Assembly: GCA_023428245.1 (NCBI GenBank)
Contig: JAEYYX010000036.1
Location: 1 to 28,829, forward strand
Direction: 5' to 3'
DNA length: 28,829 nt
Source: Pseudomonadota bacterium
GTDB lineage: Bacteria; Myxococcota_A; Polyangia; Polyangiales; Polyangiaceae
Positions 7,352-14,904 of the stretch are shown piece after piece. Below the pieces are notes generated by a model. That model had not been told where the DNA came from and searched no databases. It saw only the letters and a program-made list of their open reading frames with translations. Positions within the stretch are counted from its first letter, which is position 1; each line of letters starts with the position of its first letter. The translations under genes were made by a program, and so were the position numbers.

Positions 7352-9060
7352 CAATCCTCCAAGGGCACGTCGCAGGTCGAAACGACCCGCAGGCCCCCGA
7401 TGCGAAGCTCTTCCTCGATCTTGAGCGTCTCCTCACAGTCCTCCTCGAGCGACGCGTTGTCGTCGAGAGTCAGATCGCCGCGCAGGTCTTTTCCTCGCAG
7501 AGGCTCGAGACTCTCGATACGGTTCGAGGAAAGATCCGAAAGGATCAAAGAGGGCGCTTCGAGCAGCGGAATGAGAGTTCGGAGCTCGTTCCCTCGCGCC
7601 CGGAGCCAGCGCAACCGCGGAAGCTTCGAAAGGTCAGGAAGCGATTCGATCCCGGTGTCGTTCACGTCGAGCACCTCGAGCTCTCGGAGCGACGATACGA
7701 AATCGATGTCGGGAAGGCTGTTCCCGCTCAGGGATAGATTGCGCAGGTTGGTCAGAGCGGCGAGGTCGGACGCGTCTGTGATGTCATTGTTCGTCAAAGA
7801 AAGATCTCCGAGCAGCCTGAGCGACTCGAGCCCGTCCATATCGTCGAGCCCCGTCTCTTCGAGCATCAAGGAGCGAAGGGCCCGGAGTTCCCCGAGGTTT
7901 GCAGCAGAGCCGAGCGGTACGAAGGCGAGCTCGAGAGACTCGAGCCGCTTCAAGCTTCCGAGCACTTCGAGGCCCGTGACTTCGAAGTTGCCCTCGCCGC
8001 AGTTCCCCTGGTTCAGGCGGAACAAGCTCAGGTTCGGGTGTCCCTCGAGCACACTCAGGTCAAGCCCCGTACTGCAGCTCAGGTCGAGCGAGCGCAGGCT
8101 CGTCAAACTCGCGAGGGCTTCGAGAGGGGTCGCGTCCTCGCCCGCATCGAGACGTAGGAGCCGCGCGTCGAGACGCTCGAGCGTCGGCCAACATTCCAGA
8201 CCGTCGAGGCTCTCGACCAGATATTCGCTCAGATCGAGGGTCGTGATCCCGACGAGATCGCGCGCAGGGACGATGCTGCTTGGATAGAGCCCTGTTGCCT
8301 GAAACACGGCCGCCTGGAGCCGCGGATCGGTGAGCGGGAGCGAGTCACAGGTCAGGCTACAATCAGCTCCGCCGGTTCCGAGAGGACACTGACACACGGC
8401 GCCTTCGCTCGTCGCGACACAAGTCCCCTCACCGCAGGGATCGCCCGCGCAGGGGTCCGTGTCGACACAATCCCAGCCCGTCCCGAAGAACCCGGACTTG
8501 CACTCACAGGAGTAGCCGGGGTCCGTATTGTCGCACGCGGCGTCCTTGTGACACGGAGCGAACTCACACTCATCGAGATCCACACACTCGCGAAGCGAGG
8601 CCCCGCTCACGGAATTTGCGTCACAACCGCACGCGACCGAGCCAAATGCGTTTTGACAGGGATAGCCGCCACAATAGAGCGGATCGCTGCACTCGTTCGT
8701 ATCCATGCAGTCGACGCCGTCGAAGCCGCTCGGACAATCACAACGAGCGCCCTCTGCGCGATCTTCACAGGTCCCCGCCTGACAAACGAGCGTCTCACAG
8801 GTCAGCGGCTCCGGCGGAAAACCGCCGCCGCTCCCGCCCCCGGACCGACCTCCCGAACCCCCGCCCGACGACTCGCCGCCGAGGTTTCCGTCACCGCCGG
8901 GCTGATTGCCCCGGCCTCCCGACGCAGTGCGTCCTCCCGACGTGTAGTAGTCGGAGCTATCCCCATCCGAAGAACACCCAGCAGAAGGAGTCAGGGCAAA
9001 GGCGAACCCGACCGCGACCGCGCACGGAAGGACTCGAGCTCGGGCTCGCTCACTCGTCAT
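7351..9060 (-). CDS. EGF-like / leucine-rich-repeat surface lipoprotein
   Basis: 569 aa. Signal peptide with lipobox TPSAGC (Cys 29), then a Ser/Gly stalk (GGRTASGGRGNQPGG, SSGGGSGGRSGGGSGGG). Residues ~85-235 hold Cys-rich EGF-like units, including calcium-binding-type starts DTNECSD, DLDECEF and DTDPCAG and ends such as CDCPSGFDGVDC and CQCPLGTGGADC. Residues ~265-545 hold leucine-rich repeats of the internalin-like kind: LTSLRSLDLS, LRALRSLMLEETGLDDMDGL, LTNLRNLSLSGNSLPDI, LRELEVLDVNDTGIESLPDL and LSSNRIESLEPL. This domain set suits protein-protein binding at the cell surface; the partner is unknown. Its ATG lies 11 bases inside the end of the upstream giant gene, and its stop overlaps the moeA start by one base, placing it in the middle of a coupled run. 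Confidence 0.9.
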   Translation of the reverse strand: MTSERARARVLPCAVAVGFAFALTPSAGCSSDGDSSDYYTSGGRTASGGRGNQPGGDGNLGGESSGGGSGGRSGGGSGGGFPPEPLTCETLVCQAGTCEDRAEGARCDCPSGFDGVDCMDTNECSDPLYCGGYPCQNAFGSVACGCDANSVSGASLRECVDLDECEFAPCHKDAACDNTDPGYSCECKSGFFGTGWDCVDTDPCAGDPCGEGTCVATSEGAVCQCPLGTGGADCSLTCDSLPLTDPRLQAAVFQATGLYPSSIVPARDLVGITTLDLSEYLVESLDGLECWPTLERLDARLLRLDAGEDATPLEALASLTSLRSLDLSCSTGLDLSVLEGHPNLSLFRLNQGNCGEGNFEVTGLEVLGSLKRLESLELAFVPLGSAANLGELRALRSLMLEETGLDDMDGLESLRLLGDLSLTNNDITDASDLAALTNLRNLSLSGNSLPDIDFVSSLRELEVLDVNDTGIESLPDLSKLPRLRWLRARGNELRTLIPLLEAPSLILSDLSSNRIESLEPLRGKDLRGDLTLDDNASLEEDCEETLKIEEELRIGGLRVVSTCDVPLED

Positions 9061-12000
9061 AAACGCAACTGTAGCTAATCCCCCAGTCCCTCAAAACCGG
9101 ACTTCCGTTACCTGGAAGCAAATCCGCCTTGAGCCGGAGCATTTGGGGCTGGTTTCGGCCGAGATCGAGGGTCTCAGTCACGTCCGCGTAACAAGGGGTC
9201 GCGTCCTTGAAAACGCAGACCTGGGTGTCCTCGGGAGTGCGCCGCGCGATGCCCGCCTCCACGTAGGTCGCCGCATCCAGCTCGGCGTCATTGTCGCCCG
9301 CCTTCAGGGAGAAGACGATGCGCGAATCGCCAGGGGTCGCGGTGTTCCAGGTCAAACTTCCCCAGAGCGCCCTGGATTCGTCCGGGCACTCCGCCTCGTA
9401 CTCGTACTCGACGGTCCGCGGCTGGCTGAAGGGAATGCACTCACGCCCATCGGTCGCCGACCAGTTGTCGAGACGGCGGTTATTGCATTCGGAAAGGACC
9501 TTCGCTGGGTCCAGGAAGAGAGTGTAGCGGCCGTTAGGGAACATCGGCCAATCCAACTGGGTGCAGCGACCGGCAGCGATCGTCATCATCTGCCCGTGGG
9601 ACCCCGTCGGAGCGACGGTTGGCTCATCTATGGCCATCTGTCCAAGATTCTCCGCGTAACGACCGACGGTGACGAGACCTGTAAAATTTCCGACTCCGTG
9701 ATTGCAAATAGGAATTCCCAAAGTCGTCCCAGTCATGCACGGCGTACCCAGGGCGAGGTCAAAGGTGGCGCAAGTCGGGTCCTTGTAGTTCGTGGCGTTG
9801 TCGACGCACTTCGCTGTTTCGCTGGCTGGCACCGGAATGAGACTGACGGCGCACGTTGCGCCTCCGGGGACGGGCCCATTGTCCAGGTATTGTAAAGGTT
9901 CACGCTTACACTCAGCCTCCGACGTTGCGGAGTAAGTAATCGTCGCAGAGGCAGATAAGGTCACATCACGAGCCCAGATCATGCCGTGATGACGGATATT
10001 GGCGCCGATGCGCACCTCGCCGTTCGAGGCCACCAAGAGACCGTAACTCGTGTTCTCGGGCGCAGACGCCGCGATAGTCGAAGGATGAATCCAAATCGCT
10101 CCCGCGCCCACGTAATTTGAGTAGACGCGGAATCTCGTCGGCGCCCCACCCGTCGTCTGAAGGCCTGTGTACTTCGTATCTGGACCAATGGTGACCTTCC
10201 CGCCGCACACCACGAGATCGACGAAGCCTCCGTTCGGGAATTCGATGGTATTGCCCCCGTCGAGCGTGAGCTCGTTCATGTAGTAATAACCGCTCGTCGG
10301 GAAGCGAAGCGTCGTTCCGTAGCCCATGTGAACGGACCCGTAATGTCCCTGAGCGGGCGTGAAGTTTCCGGCGGCAGGTCCGTGGGAAGCCCCACCTTGG
10401 CAGGAGAAATAGCCGTTGTGCATGTCGAACCGCGGATCCGGATCGAGGGTCGCCGCCGTTCCGGTGAGACCTGTCACGGTCGCGCCGTTGCTTGCGTAGC
10501 TATTCTTGCCGTACGCAGCGAGATCACACAGGCGCTTCTGAGTGCTGATCGAGCCACAGATCCCGGGCTCCATCATCTTGGTCACACAGGCGTTGGTCCA
10601 AGCCGTCGTGCAGCAGGACGGCATCGCGTCGCAGGTCTTCCTGACGCAGTCCGCGCCGAGGTTATCCTGACAGGCCTTCGCGATCGGCTGCGCGCTAGAA
10701 ACACACGGATTTTGCGTACAGTCTCCCGCCTGACAAACGGCGTCACAGACTGTAGAGACAGCTGTCACGCAGTCAGCGTTCCAACTGCCCGTGCAACAGT
10801 TAGGCATCGTCTTACAGATGCGCGCGACGCACGGATCACAGTTCGCAGCAAGGGGGGTCGGACTTGTAACGCACTTCGAGCTTCCACAGGACATACCCGT
10901 TTTGGGCCGGAAGCACCGCGAGTTCGCCTGACAATCCTGACCGGACTCGCAGGGTTCGTTCTTGAGCCCGCGTGTGCCAGAGTCGAGAGGACACTCGGGA
11001 GGACTCACGATCGGAAGATGGTCAATCGCGTTGCAATCGGCGGAGTTGATCGCGCTCGTCAACGCTCCGGGTTCCAGAGACAGCTCTTTCGCCCAGATGG
11101 CTCCATTGACAGGGGCTGAGCGACGGGTAGCAAGAGGCGCGAGAATCTGCGCCTGCGTGGGCGGCGAGTGGACAGGCGCTTTCTCGACGGCGGCGTAAGG
11201 TGCCATGAAGACTCCCGTCCAATAGACGTTGGTCTCCATCTTGACCTTGACGGTGCCCCTGTAAAAGAGTGTCAGGTACTTCGGATCTTTCAGGACACCG
11301 TTCGAATCATTGGCAAGCCCGTTCTTCCCGACGACTTTCATGCCGTTCCCGAACATCGTCGTCTGGCTCGCGTCATACTGCCCAGCATTGCAGACGCGAA
11401 CGTCAAAGCCTGTCGTATAAGGCTGGTTCTTCAGGTCGAGTCGGAGCGTGGAGCCGACTTTCAGCGAGTAAAAGTAGTAAGTTCCTTGACCGTTGAGCTC
11501 GAGGGTCGTGGCATCGACTGCCCCGTAGACACCAGGGGTCAAGACTTGATTTCCCGACAGAGTCATTGCGGACATCGCCGGACACAAGCTCGTATCGAGA
11601 ATCGGGACTACCGTGCCAGGAGCAGGCCCGTTTTTGGGCGGGAGGTTGACCACAACCGGCGTAAACACATGCCCGGGATGCCGGTTCGCTACCGGAATAT
11701 TGAGGGGCCCCGGGGGCATTTTATTCGTGGACTCCGGGATCGTGCCCGTCGCATAGGCATGGCCGTTGACTTTCGCCCCGTTGCCCGCAGTCAGAATGTT
11801 CGTGCCAGCCCAGACGTCGCCCACGACGTCTACGTTGTTGAGATCGACGTAGGTCTTCGCGTGCAGGTTGCCGGTGATGACAGAGAGATCGGATGCATCG
11901 AACTTGATATATCCGTTCGAGAAGATGCCTCCGCCCGATGCCATCGCGATGTGCGCGTTGTTAAGGTTTCGGATATCCACGTTTCCGAGCGCATAGATCG

Positions 12001-12826
12001 ACCCAAACCTCGAGTCCGCTTTCACCTCGACGTTGCCATAGGCACCAATACTCGAGTTCGCTGACCCCTGGTTGCTCAGCACGAGGTTACCGTCCGCGAG
12101 GAGCCCGAAGTCGCAAGCGTTCGTTGGGGGCGTTACCCCTACACACTCTGTTGTCGCCCTGAAGACGCATTCCTGCGTCCAGGCCGTCGCGCAGTTCGGA
12201 TACTTGGCAGCGATCTTGGTTGCGCAAGGATCGCAGGTCGGGTCAATCGTACCCTGAGCAATGCAGAGGGTATTCGCGCCGCACATCCTCGGCGGAAACT
12301 CGAGCGGAGGGCCCGATGAGGAGCCGCCGTTGGCGGTGAGGTCGGTCGGGTTCTCCTCGAAATGCATGCAGCCGGGATCGCAGGGGTTCGCGAAGTCCGC
12401 GGTCGAAGGACCGCCGCCCGCTCCGCTTCCTCCGGTTCCCTGACCGTCGCCGCAGGCGGCCGGATCGCTGAGCGAAGAGTTCGCGTAGACCCGTCGTTTC
12501 GTCGGATCGAAGCCGAAGCCCGGCAGCGGTTCGCGCGTCACGGAGCCATCACGACAGGGCGACCAGACGCCGCCTTCGCAGACCTGTACCCCGCGGTAAC
12601 AGGTCATCGACTCACTGGTCATCTCGAGGGTCAGCCCACAAGCGCGCTCACTTTCGTCCGCGCAGGGCCCCCCGACGCTCGGGTCGCCGCTATCATCGCG
12701 GAAATAGGGCCCGCCTTCACCAGAGCAAGCCAACATCACACCGACGAAGGCGCAGCTCAGAAAAAGCCAAGCGATCGCACGACTTCGGACGACACCCTGT
12801 TTATTTGATCGTTTTTTCACGTGCAC
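9050..12826 (-). CDS. Giant multi-domain lipoprotein with two beta-helix-like (DUF7305-type) domains
   Basis: 1258 aa. GTG start at 12826 follows GGGAGAGG; GTG 12820 is an alternative. Lipobox VMLAC gives Cys 34. Order of parts: an N-terminal module C-x5-AC...TCYRGVQVCEGGVWSPC (~55-95); a Gly-rich linker; a CDPC...W-x3-CV module (~195-230); a repetitive beta-helix-like region (NLVLSNQGSANSSIGAYGN... AHAYATGTI, ~240-370) running into a DUF7305-like part (LTPGVYGAV, TYYFYSLKV, VNGAIWAKELSL, to ~600); two more modules with CC-x3-W-x3-CV (~650-780); a second beta-helix-like domain (~800-1010); and a C-terminal region rich in beta strands ending DWGISYSCVYDE. Bactofilin-like and PilX-associated proteins share the beta-helix style. 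Function is unknown, most likely structural at the cell surface. First gene of the run that continues to mobA. Confidence 0.85.
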   Translation of the reverse strand: MHVKKRSNKQGVVRSRAIAWLFLSCAFVGVMLACSGEGGPYFRDDSGDPSVGGPCADESERACGLTLEMTSESMTCYRGVQVCEGGVWSPCRDGSVTREPLPGFGFDPTKRRVYANSSLSDPAACGDGQGTGGSGAGGGPSTADFANPCDPGCMHFEENPTDLTANGGSSSGPPLEFPPRMCGANTLCIAQGTIDPTCDPCATKIAAKYPNCATAWTQECVFRATTECVGVTPPTNACDFGLLADGNLVLSNQGSANSSIGAYGNVEVKADSRFGSIYALGNVDIRNLNNAHIAMASGGGIFSNGYIKFDASDLSVITGNLHAKTYVDLNNVDVVGDVWAGTNILTAGNGAKVNGHAYATGTIPESTNKMPPGPLNIPVANRHPGHVFTPVVVNLPPKNGPAPGTVVPILDTSLCPAMSAMTLSGNQVLTPGVYGAVDATTLELNGQGTYYFYSLKVGSTLRLDLKNQPYTTGFDVRVCNAGQYDASQTTMFGNGMKVVGKNGLANDSNGVLKDPKYLTLFYRGTVKVKMETNVYWTGVFMAPYAAVEKAPVHSPPTQAQILAPLATRRSAPVNGAIWAKELSLEPGALTSAINSADCNAIDHLPIVSPPECPLDSGTRGLKNEPCESGQDCQANSRCFRPKTGMSCGSSKCVTSPTPLAANCDPCVARICKTMPNCCTGSWNADCVTAVSTVCDAVCQAGDCTQNPCVSSAQPIAKACQDNLGADCVRKTCDAMPSCCTTAWTNACVTKMMEPGICGSISTQKRLCDLAAYGKNSYASNGATVTGLTGTAATLDPDPRFDMHNGYFSCQGGASHGPAAGNFTPAQGHYGSVHMGYGTTLRFPTSGYYYMNELTLDGGNTIEFPNGGFVDLVVCGGKVTIGPDTKYTGLQTTGGAPTRFRVYSNYVGAGAIWIHPSTIAASAPENTSYGLLVASNGEVRIGANIRHHGMIWARDVTLSASATITYSATSEAECKREPLQYLDNGPVPGGATCAVSLIPVPASETAKCVDNATNYKDPTCATFDLALGTPCMTGTTLGIPICNHGVGNFTGLVTVGRYAENLGQMAIDEPTVAPTGSHGQMMTIAAGRCTQLDWPMFPNGRYTLFLDPAKVLSECNNRRLDNWSATDGRECIPFSQPRTVEYEYEAECPDESRALWGSLTWNTATPGDSRIVFSLKAGDNDAELDAATYVEAGIARRTPEDTQVCVFKDATPCYADVTETLDLGRNQPQMLRLKADLLPGNGSPVLRDWGISYSCVYDE

Positions 12827-13085
12827 GCCCCCCTCTCCCTCGGGGCGACCTCAGCTCGAACAAAGTTGCGCGGTCTGCAACCTTTTCGCGGGCCACCCAG
12901 CGGCCCGACGTCGTCCCAGGAAAGCCAATAAGGAAGCGCCATCGCAGTTTTTTACTCGGAAAGGGAAAGGCCGCGCCAGACGGCGATCCAGCCAAACACA
13001 ACTGTAGCAACGTTCGTGCTAGAATTTATTTCAGGGCGCCGGGCCTCCCATCGCGTCACGACAGGGTGGAAACCGACCGAATGAG
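12827..13085. other. Intergenic region upstream of the giant lipoprotein
   Basis: 259 bases, AT-richer than its surroundings around 12945-13035 (GCAGTTTTTTACTC, TAGAATTTATTTCAG). It probably holds the promoter of the giant-lipoprotein run, but no -35/-10 pair is clear enough to call. GGGAGAGG just before GTG 12826 is the likely ribosome binding site. Confidence 0.4.
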
Positions 13086-13442
13086 TCACCGTTCACCCTG
13101 GGTCGAAGGGTCGCCGCCATTGATGCACTCGGTCCAGCGCTCGTCCACGCAATACTTCGTCCCGTACCAGCAGGATTTGATCCCGTTCGCCAGGACCACC
13201 TCAACAGAGCATTCCTTCTGGGCGCCTTCTCGACACTGCGGACGGGAGCCCGAATGCGCACCGGCGGCGCCTCCAAGACCGCTATCCCCGCCGGCCCCCT
13301 TCGGGGGCACATACGGCGGCGGTTCACCGCCCGAACAGGCTGCGAAGGCCCCCGCCCAAATCCCGAGGGCCGCAAGCATGGCGATCTTCGACACACGCAA
13401 GGACGCTAGAGCAGAGCCTGAGAAACCGATCACAACCTCCAT
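13086..13442 (-). CDS. Short lipoprotein resembling the N-terminal module of the giant lipoprotein
   Basis: 118 aa. Signal peptide RVSKIAMLAALGIWAGAFAAC with the lipid-attachment Cys at 36, a short Pro/Gly-rich linker, then CREGAQKECSVEVVLANGIKS and CWYGTKYCVDERWTEC. The latter follows the same Cys/Trp spacing as the N-terminal module of the giant lipoprotein downstream (ERACGLTLEM...TCYRGVQVCEGGVWSPC). It therefore looks like a stand-alone or truncated copy of that module; the protein stops soon after (GGDPSTQGER). ATG 13442 has no upstream Shine-Dalgarno; GGAGG falls inside codons 1-3, so a start further down cannot be excluded. The frame stays open upstream to 13697, but that part lacks a signal peptide and looks non-coding. 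Confidence 0.65.
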   Translation of the reverse strand: MEVVIGFSGSALASLRVSKIAMLAALGIWAGAFAACSGGEPPPYVPPKGAGGDSGLGGAAGAHSGSRPQCREGAQKECSVEVVLANGIKSCWYGTKYCVDERWTECINGGDPSTQGER

Positions 13443-13737
13443 ATCATGCCAGTCGGCTGTCGTCTGAGCAATCAGCAGCCGCTCCACCGCAGCATCGTGA
13501 CCGCCGTTTTGTAAGGAATTCTCTGACGAGAGCACTGGCCGGCACACCGCGAGATGCGCCCACTCCCACCCCTCACTCCGAGCGCGTCGCGCCCCCTCGT
13601 CTTCGTCTGGCTCAGCCGTCTGCGCGATGGCGCACCCCAGTCGAGGAATTTCGAAATGCGGTGTGGGAGACGGCGCGGTAGGAGAACAGCGCGTCATATG
13701 GGTAGCGAGGGCTTCTGAACCGAGCTAGAGCTTGTTC
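13443..13737. other. Intergenic region, left flank of the toxin-antitoxin islet
   Basis: About 295 bases between the short lipoprotein start and the antitoxin start. It contains a 23-bp sequence at 13616-13638 that recurs exactly at 14688-14710 and ends in TGGCGCACCCC, the complement of the 3' end of the nearby tRNA-Arg. No gene is seen. Promoters for both flanking genes should lie here; none is clear. Confidence 0.55.
13616..13638. repeat. 23-bp direct repeat, left copy (att-like)
   Basis: Exact match to 14688-14710, same orientation, 1072 bp apart, bracketing the antitoxin-toxin pair. Its last 11 bases (13628-13638) equal the complement of the tRNA-Arg 3' terminus including CCA. Beyond this point the two copies differ: AGTCGAGG here, GTAGGATTC on the right. 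Confidence 0.65.
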
Positions 13738-13965
13738 ATGCTCGCCAAGAAGCCAGAAGTTCTTGAGCTGGACCGCTTGCCGCCTGAGTCGGCAGAGTAT
13801 CTGCGCGCGCAGAGCGATCAAATTGCTTTTCTCAGCGAGCTGATCCTGGAGCACAAGCGTCGTGTCGCCCTAGACAATCTGCTGGATGGCTACCTCGCTG
13901 AGGTTCCTCAAGATCGAGCGGCAGAACAATGGGTGACAGACAAGCTGCAGCGGCTGGATGGCTGA
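13738..13965 (+). CDS. Putative antitoxin of a VapBC-like pair
   Basis: 75 aa from ATG 13738 (TTG 13732 is a possible earlier start). Small, acidic and helical-looking (LPPESAEYLRAQSDQIAFLSELILEHKRR), ending DRAAEQWVTDKLQRLDG. I recognise no DNA-binding motif (neither AbrB nor ribbon-helix-helix) with confidence. The call rests on context: its last codons overlap the ATG of a PIN-domain gene by 8 bases, the usual antitoxin-then-toxin order. In type II systems the antitoxin binds and blocks the PIN ribonuclease and represses the shared promoter. The pair lies between tRNA-derived direct repeats, suggesting acquisition by transfer. Confidence 0.6.
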   Translation: MLAKKPEVLELDRLPPESAEYLRAQSDQIAFLSELILEHKRRVALDNLLDGYLAEVPQDRAAEQWVTDKLQRLDG

Positions 13966-14352
13966 GTGTATCATTCTCGATACCGGCGCGTTGATCGGTG
14001 TTGAACGAAAGAATCCCGAGATCGTCCATGCTTTGCGCGAGGCGAGGCGCAAGCGTTACCGGATCTCCTCCCCTCCGTCGCTTACGCGGAGTGGATTCGC
14101 GGCGCAAACCAGGGTCTCGGCAAAACCGTGGGAGAAATCGCGGAGCACGTCGGCGGTGAGCGCGAAGTCGCTCGACTTGCAGGCGAAGCACTCAAGGCAC
14201 TGAGCCTCGACGGCAAGCTGCATCTCGCCGATGCGATTGTCGCCGCTGCTGCGAGACACTACGGGGGTCTCCTGTACACGAGCGACCCAGAGGACATGAG
14301 GCGACTCCTCGACGTCATGCCGGGGCGCGCTGTCGAGATCGTGCGAATCTAA
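13958..14352 (+). pseudogene. PIN-domain (VapC-like) toxin, frameshifted
   Basis: Frame 2 from ATG 13958 reads MAECIILDTGALIGVERKNPEI...RRKRYRISSP with the first PIN aspartate (Asp 8), then loses the fold. Frame 1 resumes it: SVAYAEWIRG (second acidic residue, Glu), then LHLADAIVAAAARHYGGLLYTSDPEDM (third and fourth acidic residues) to the stop at 14350-14352. Together they give one complete PIN domain of about 131 residues, as usual for VapC ribonucleases. The break falls at TCCTCCCCTCC (14066-14076); one extra C in the CCCC run at 14070-14073 would restore RISSPSVAYAEW. It may be a true inactivating deletion, a sequencing error in a C run, or a -1 ribosomal frameshift. No other lesion is visible. 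Confidence 0.75.
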
Positions 14353-14446
14353 GGAGGGTGCAGTGGGGGACCACCGGGTCCACGCCCGAAAAGGGAACGC
14401 TTCCACCGACCCACAAAAAACCCAATGTAAGTTGGAGTTTCTTGGC

Positions 14447-14533
14447 TGGCGCACCCCGTAGGATTCACTGCGGCTTCGCCGCCCCCTCGCTCCGCTCGGG
14501 TCGTGGTCCTCCGTGCAATCCTCGGGCTCCGTG
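14447..14533. repeat. Repeat A, copy 1, carrying the tRNA-Arg 3' end
   Basis: 87 bp, differing from 14700-14786 at one position (GTGCAATC versus GCGCAATC). It begins with TGGCGCACCCCGTAGGATTC, identical to the complement of the tRNA-Arg 3' terminus. With three more bases upstream, 14444-14466 matches 14901-14923 over 23 bp. It continues with a GC-rich part containing CTGCGGCTTCGCCGC. Confidence 0.85.
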
Positions 14534-14613
14534 GCCGGAACACGTCTCATTCATGGCACGGCTTCACTCTCGCCCGCCCAGTCGCGAACGGGCGAGTTCG
14601 GAGATGCGCTGTA

Positions 14614-14654
14614 CCGTTCACTTCGCGTCCGACGATTGCACTCCGGCTCGAGCC
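14614..14654. repeat. Repeat B, copy 1
   Basis: 41 bp identical to 14794-14834 (begins CCGTTCACTTCGCGTCC, ends CCGGCTCGAGCC). It follows repeat A in both cases, at 80 and 7 bases, so the A-B pair was duplicated and then altered between the units. Confidence 0.8.
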
Positions 14655-14699
14655 GAGCCGCGCGAGAGCGCGCCGAGGCCCGCGAGCCCGTCTGCGCGA

Positions 14700-14786
14700 T
14701 GGCGCACCCCGTAGGATTCACTGCGGCTTCGCCGCCCCCTCGCTCCGCTCGGGTCGTGGTCCTCCGCGCAATCCTCGGGCTCCGTG
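14700..14786. repeat. Repeat A, copy 2, carrying the tRNA-Arg 3' end
   Basis: Second 87-bp copy, same orientation as copy 1, 253 bp to its right. Upstream of the shared tRNA-derived 20 bases it reads CGTCTGCGCGA, matching the left repeat at 13616-13638 rather than copy 1. Confidence 0.85.
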
Positions 14787-14793
14787 AACGTAC

Positions 14794-14834
14794 CCGTTCA
14801 CTTCGCGTCCGACGATTGCACTCCGGCTCGAGCC
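14794..14834. repeat. Repeat B, copy 2
   Basis: Exact 41-bp copy of 14614-14654, 7 bases after repeat A copy 2 and about 70 bases from the tRNA-Arg gene. Confidence 0.8.
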
Positions 14835-14863
14835 TACCAGGTAGTACCAACCTACAAAGCTCG

Positions 14864-14904
14864 AGCCCTGCGCTCCGCTCTCTTCGAGAGCTCCGAGCAG
14901 GGCT
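14864..14904 (-). terminator. Hairpin at the tRNA-Arg 3' trailer (probable terminator)
   Basis: AGCCCTGC (14864-14871) pairs with GCAGGGCT (14897-14904). After a small internal loop, GCTCTC-TTC-GAGAGC forms an inner stem. On the - strand it starts at the encoded CCA end of the tRNA. Only a weak T stretch (GCTTTG) follows, so it may serve as terminator, as RNase processing signal, or both. Confidence 0.5.

Larger units (their letters stand above)
14353..14903. other. Repeat-filled intergenic region between toxin and tRNA-Arg
   Basis: 551 bases without a credible gene. Layout: A1 (14447-14533), an 8-bp-stem hairpin (14569-14596), B1 (14614-14654), A2 (14700-14786), B2 (14794-14834), then a hairpin directly after the tRNA. 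ORFs here run through the repeats and share peptide stretches only because the DNA is duplicated. Confidence 0.65.

Noticed and set aside
13031..13467. + strand frames opposite the short lipoprotein (up to 220 aa)
   Set aside because: No recognisable domain; the - strand frame has a clear lipobox and a cysteine module.
13443..13697. Upstream in-frame extension of the short lipoprotein
   Set aside because: It would bury the signal peptide in the middle of the protein, and it crosses the 23-bp repeat.
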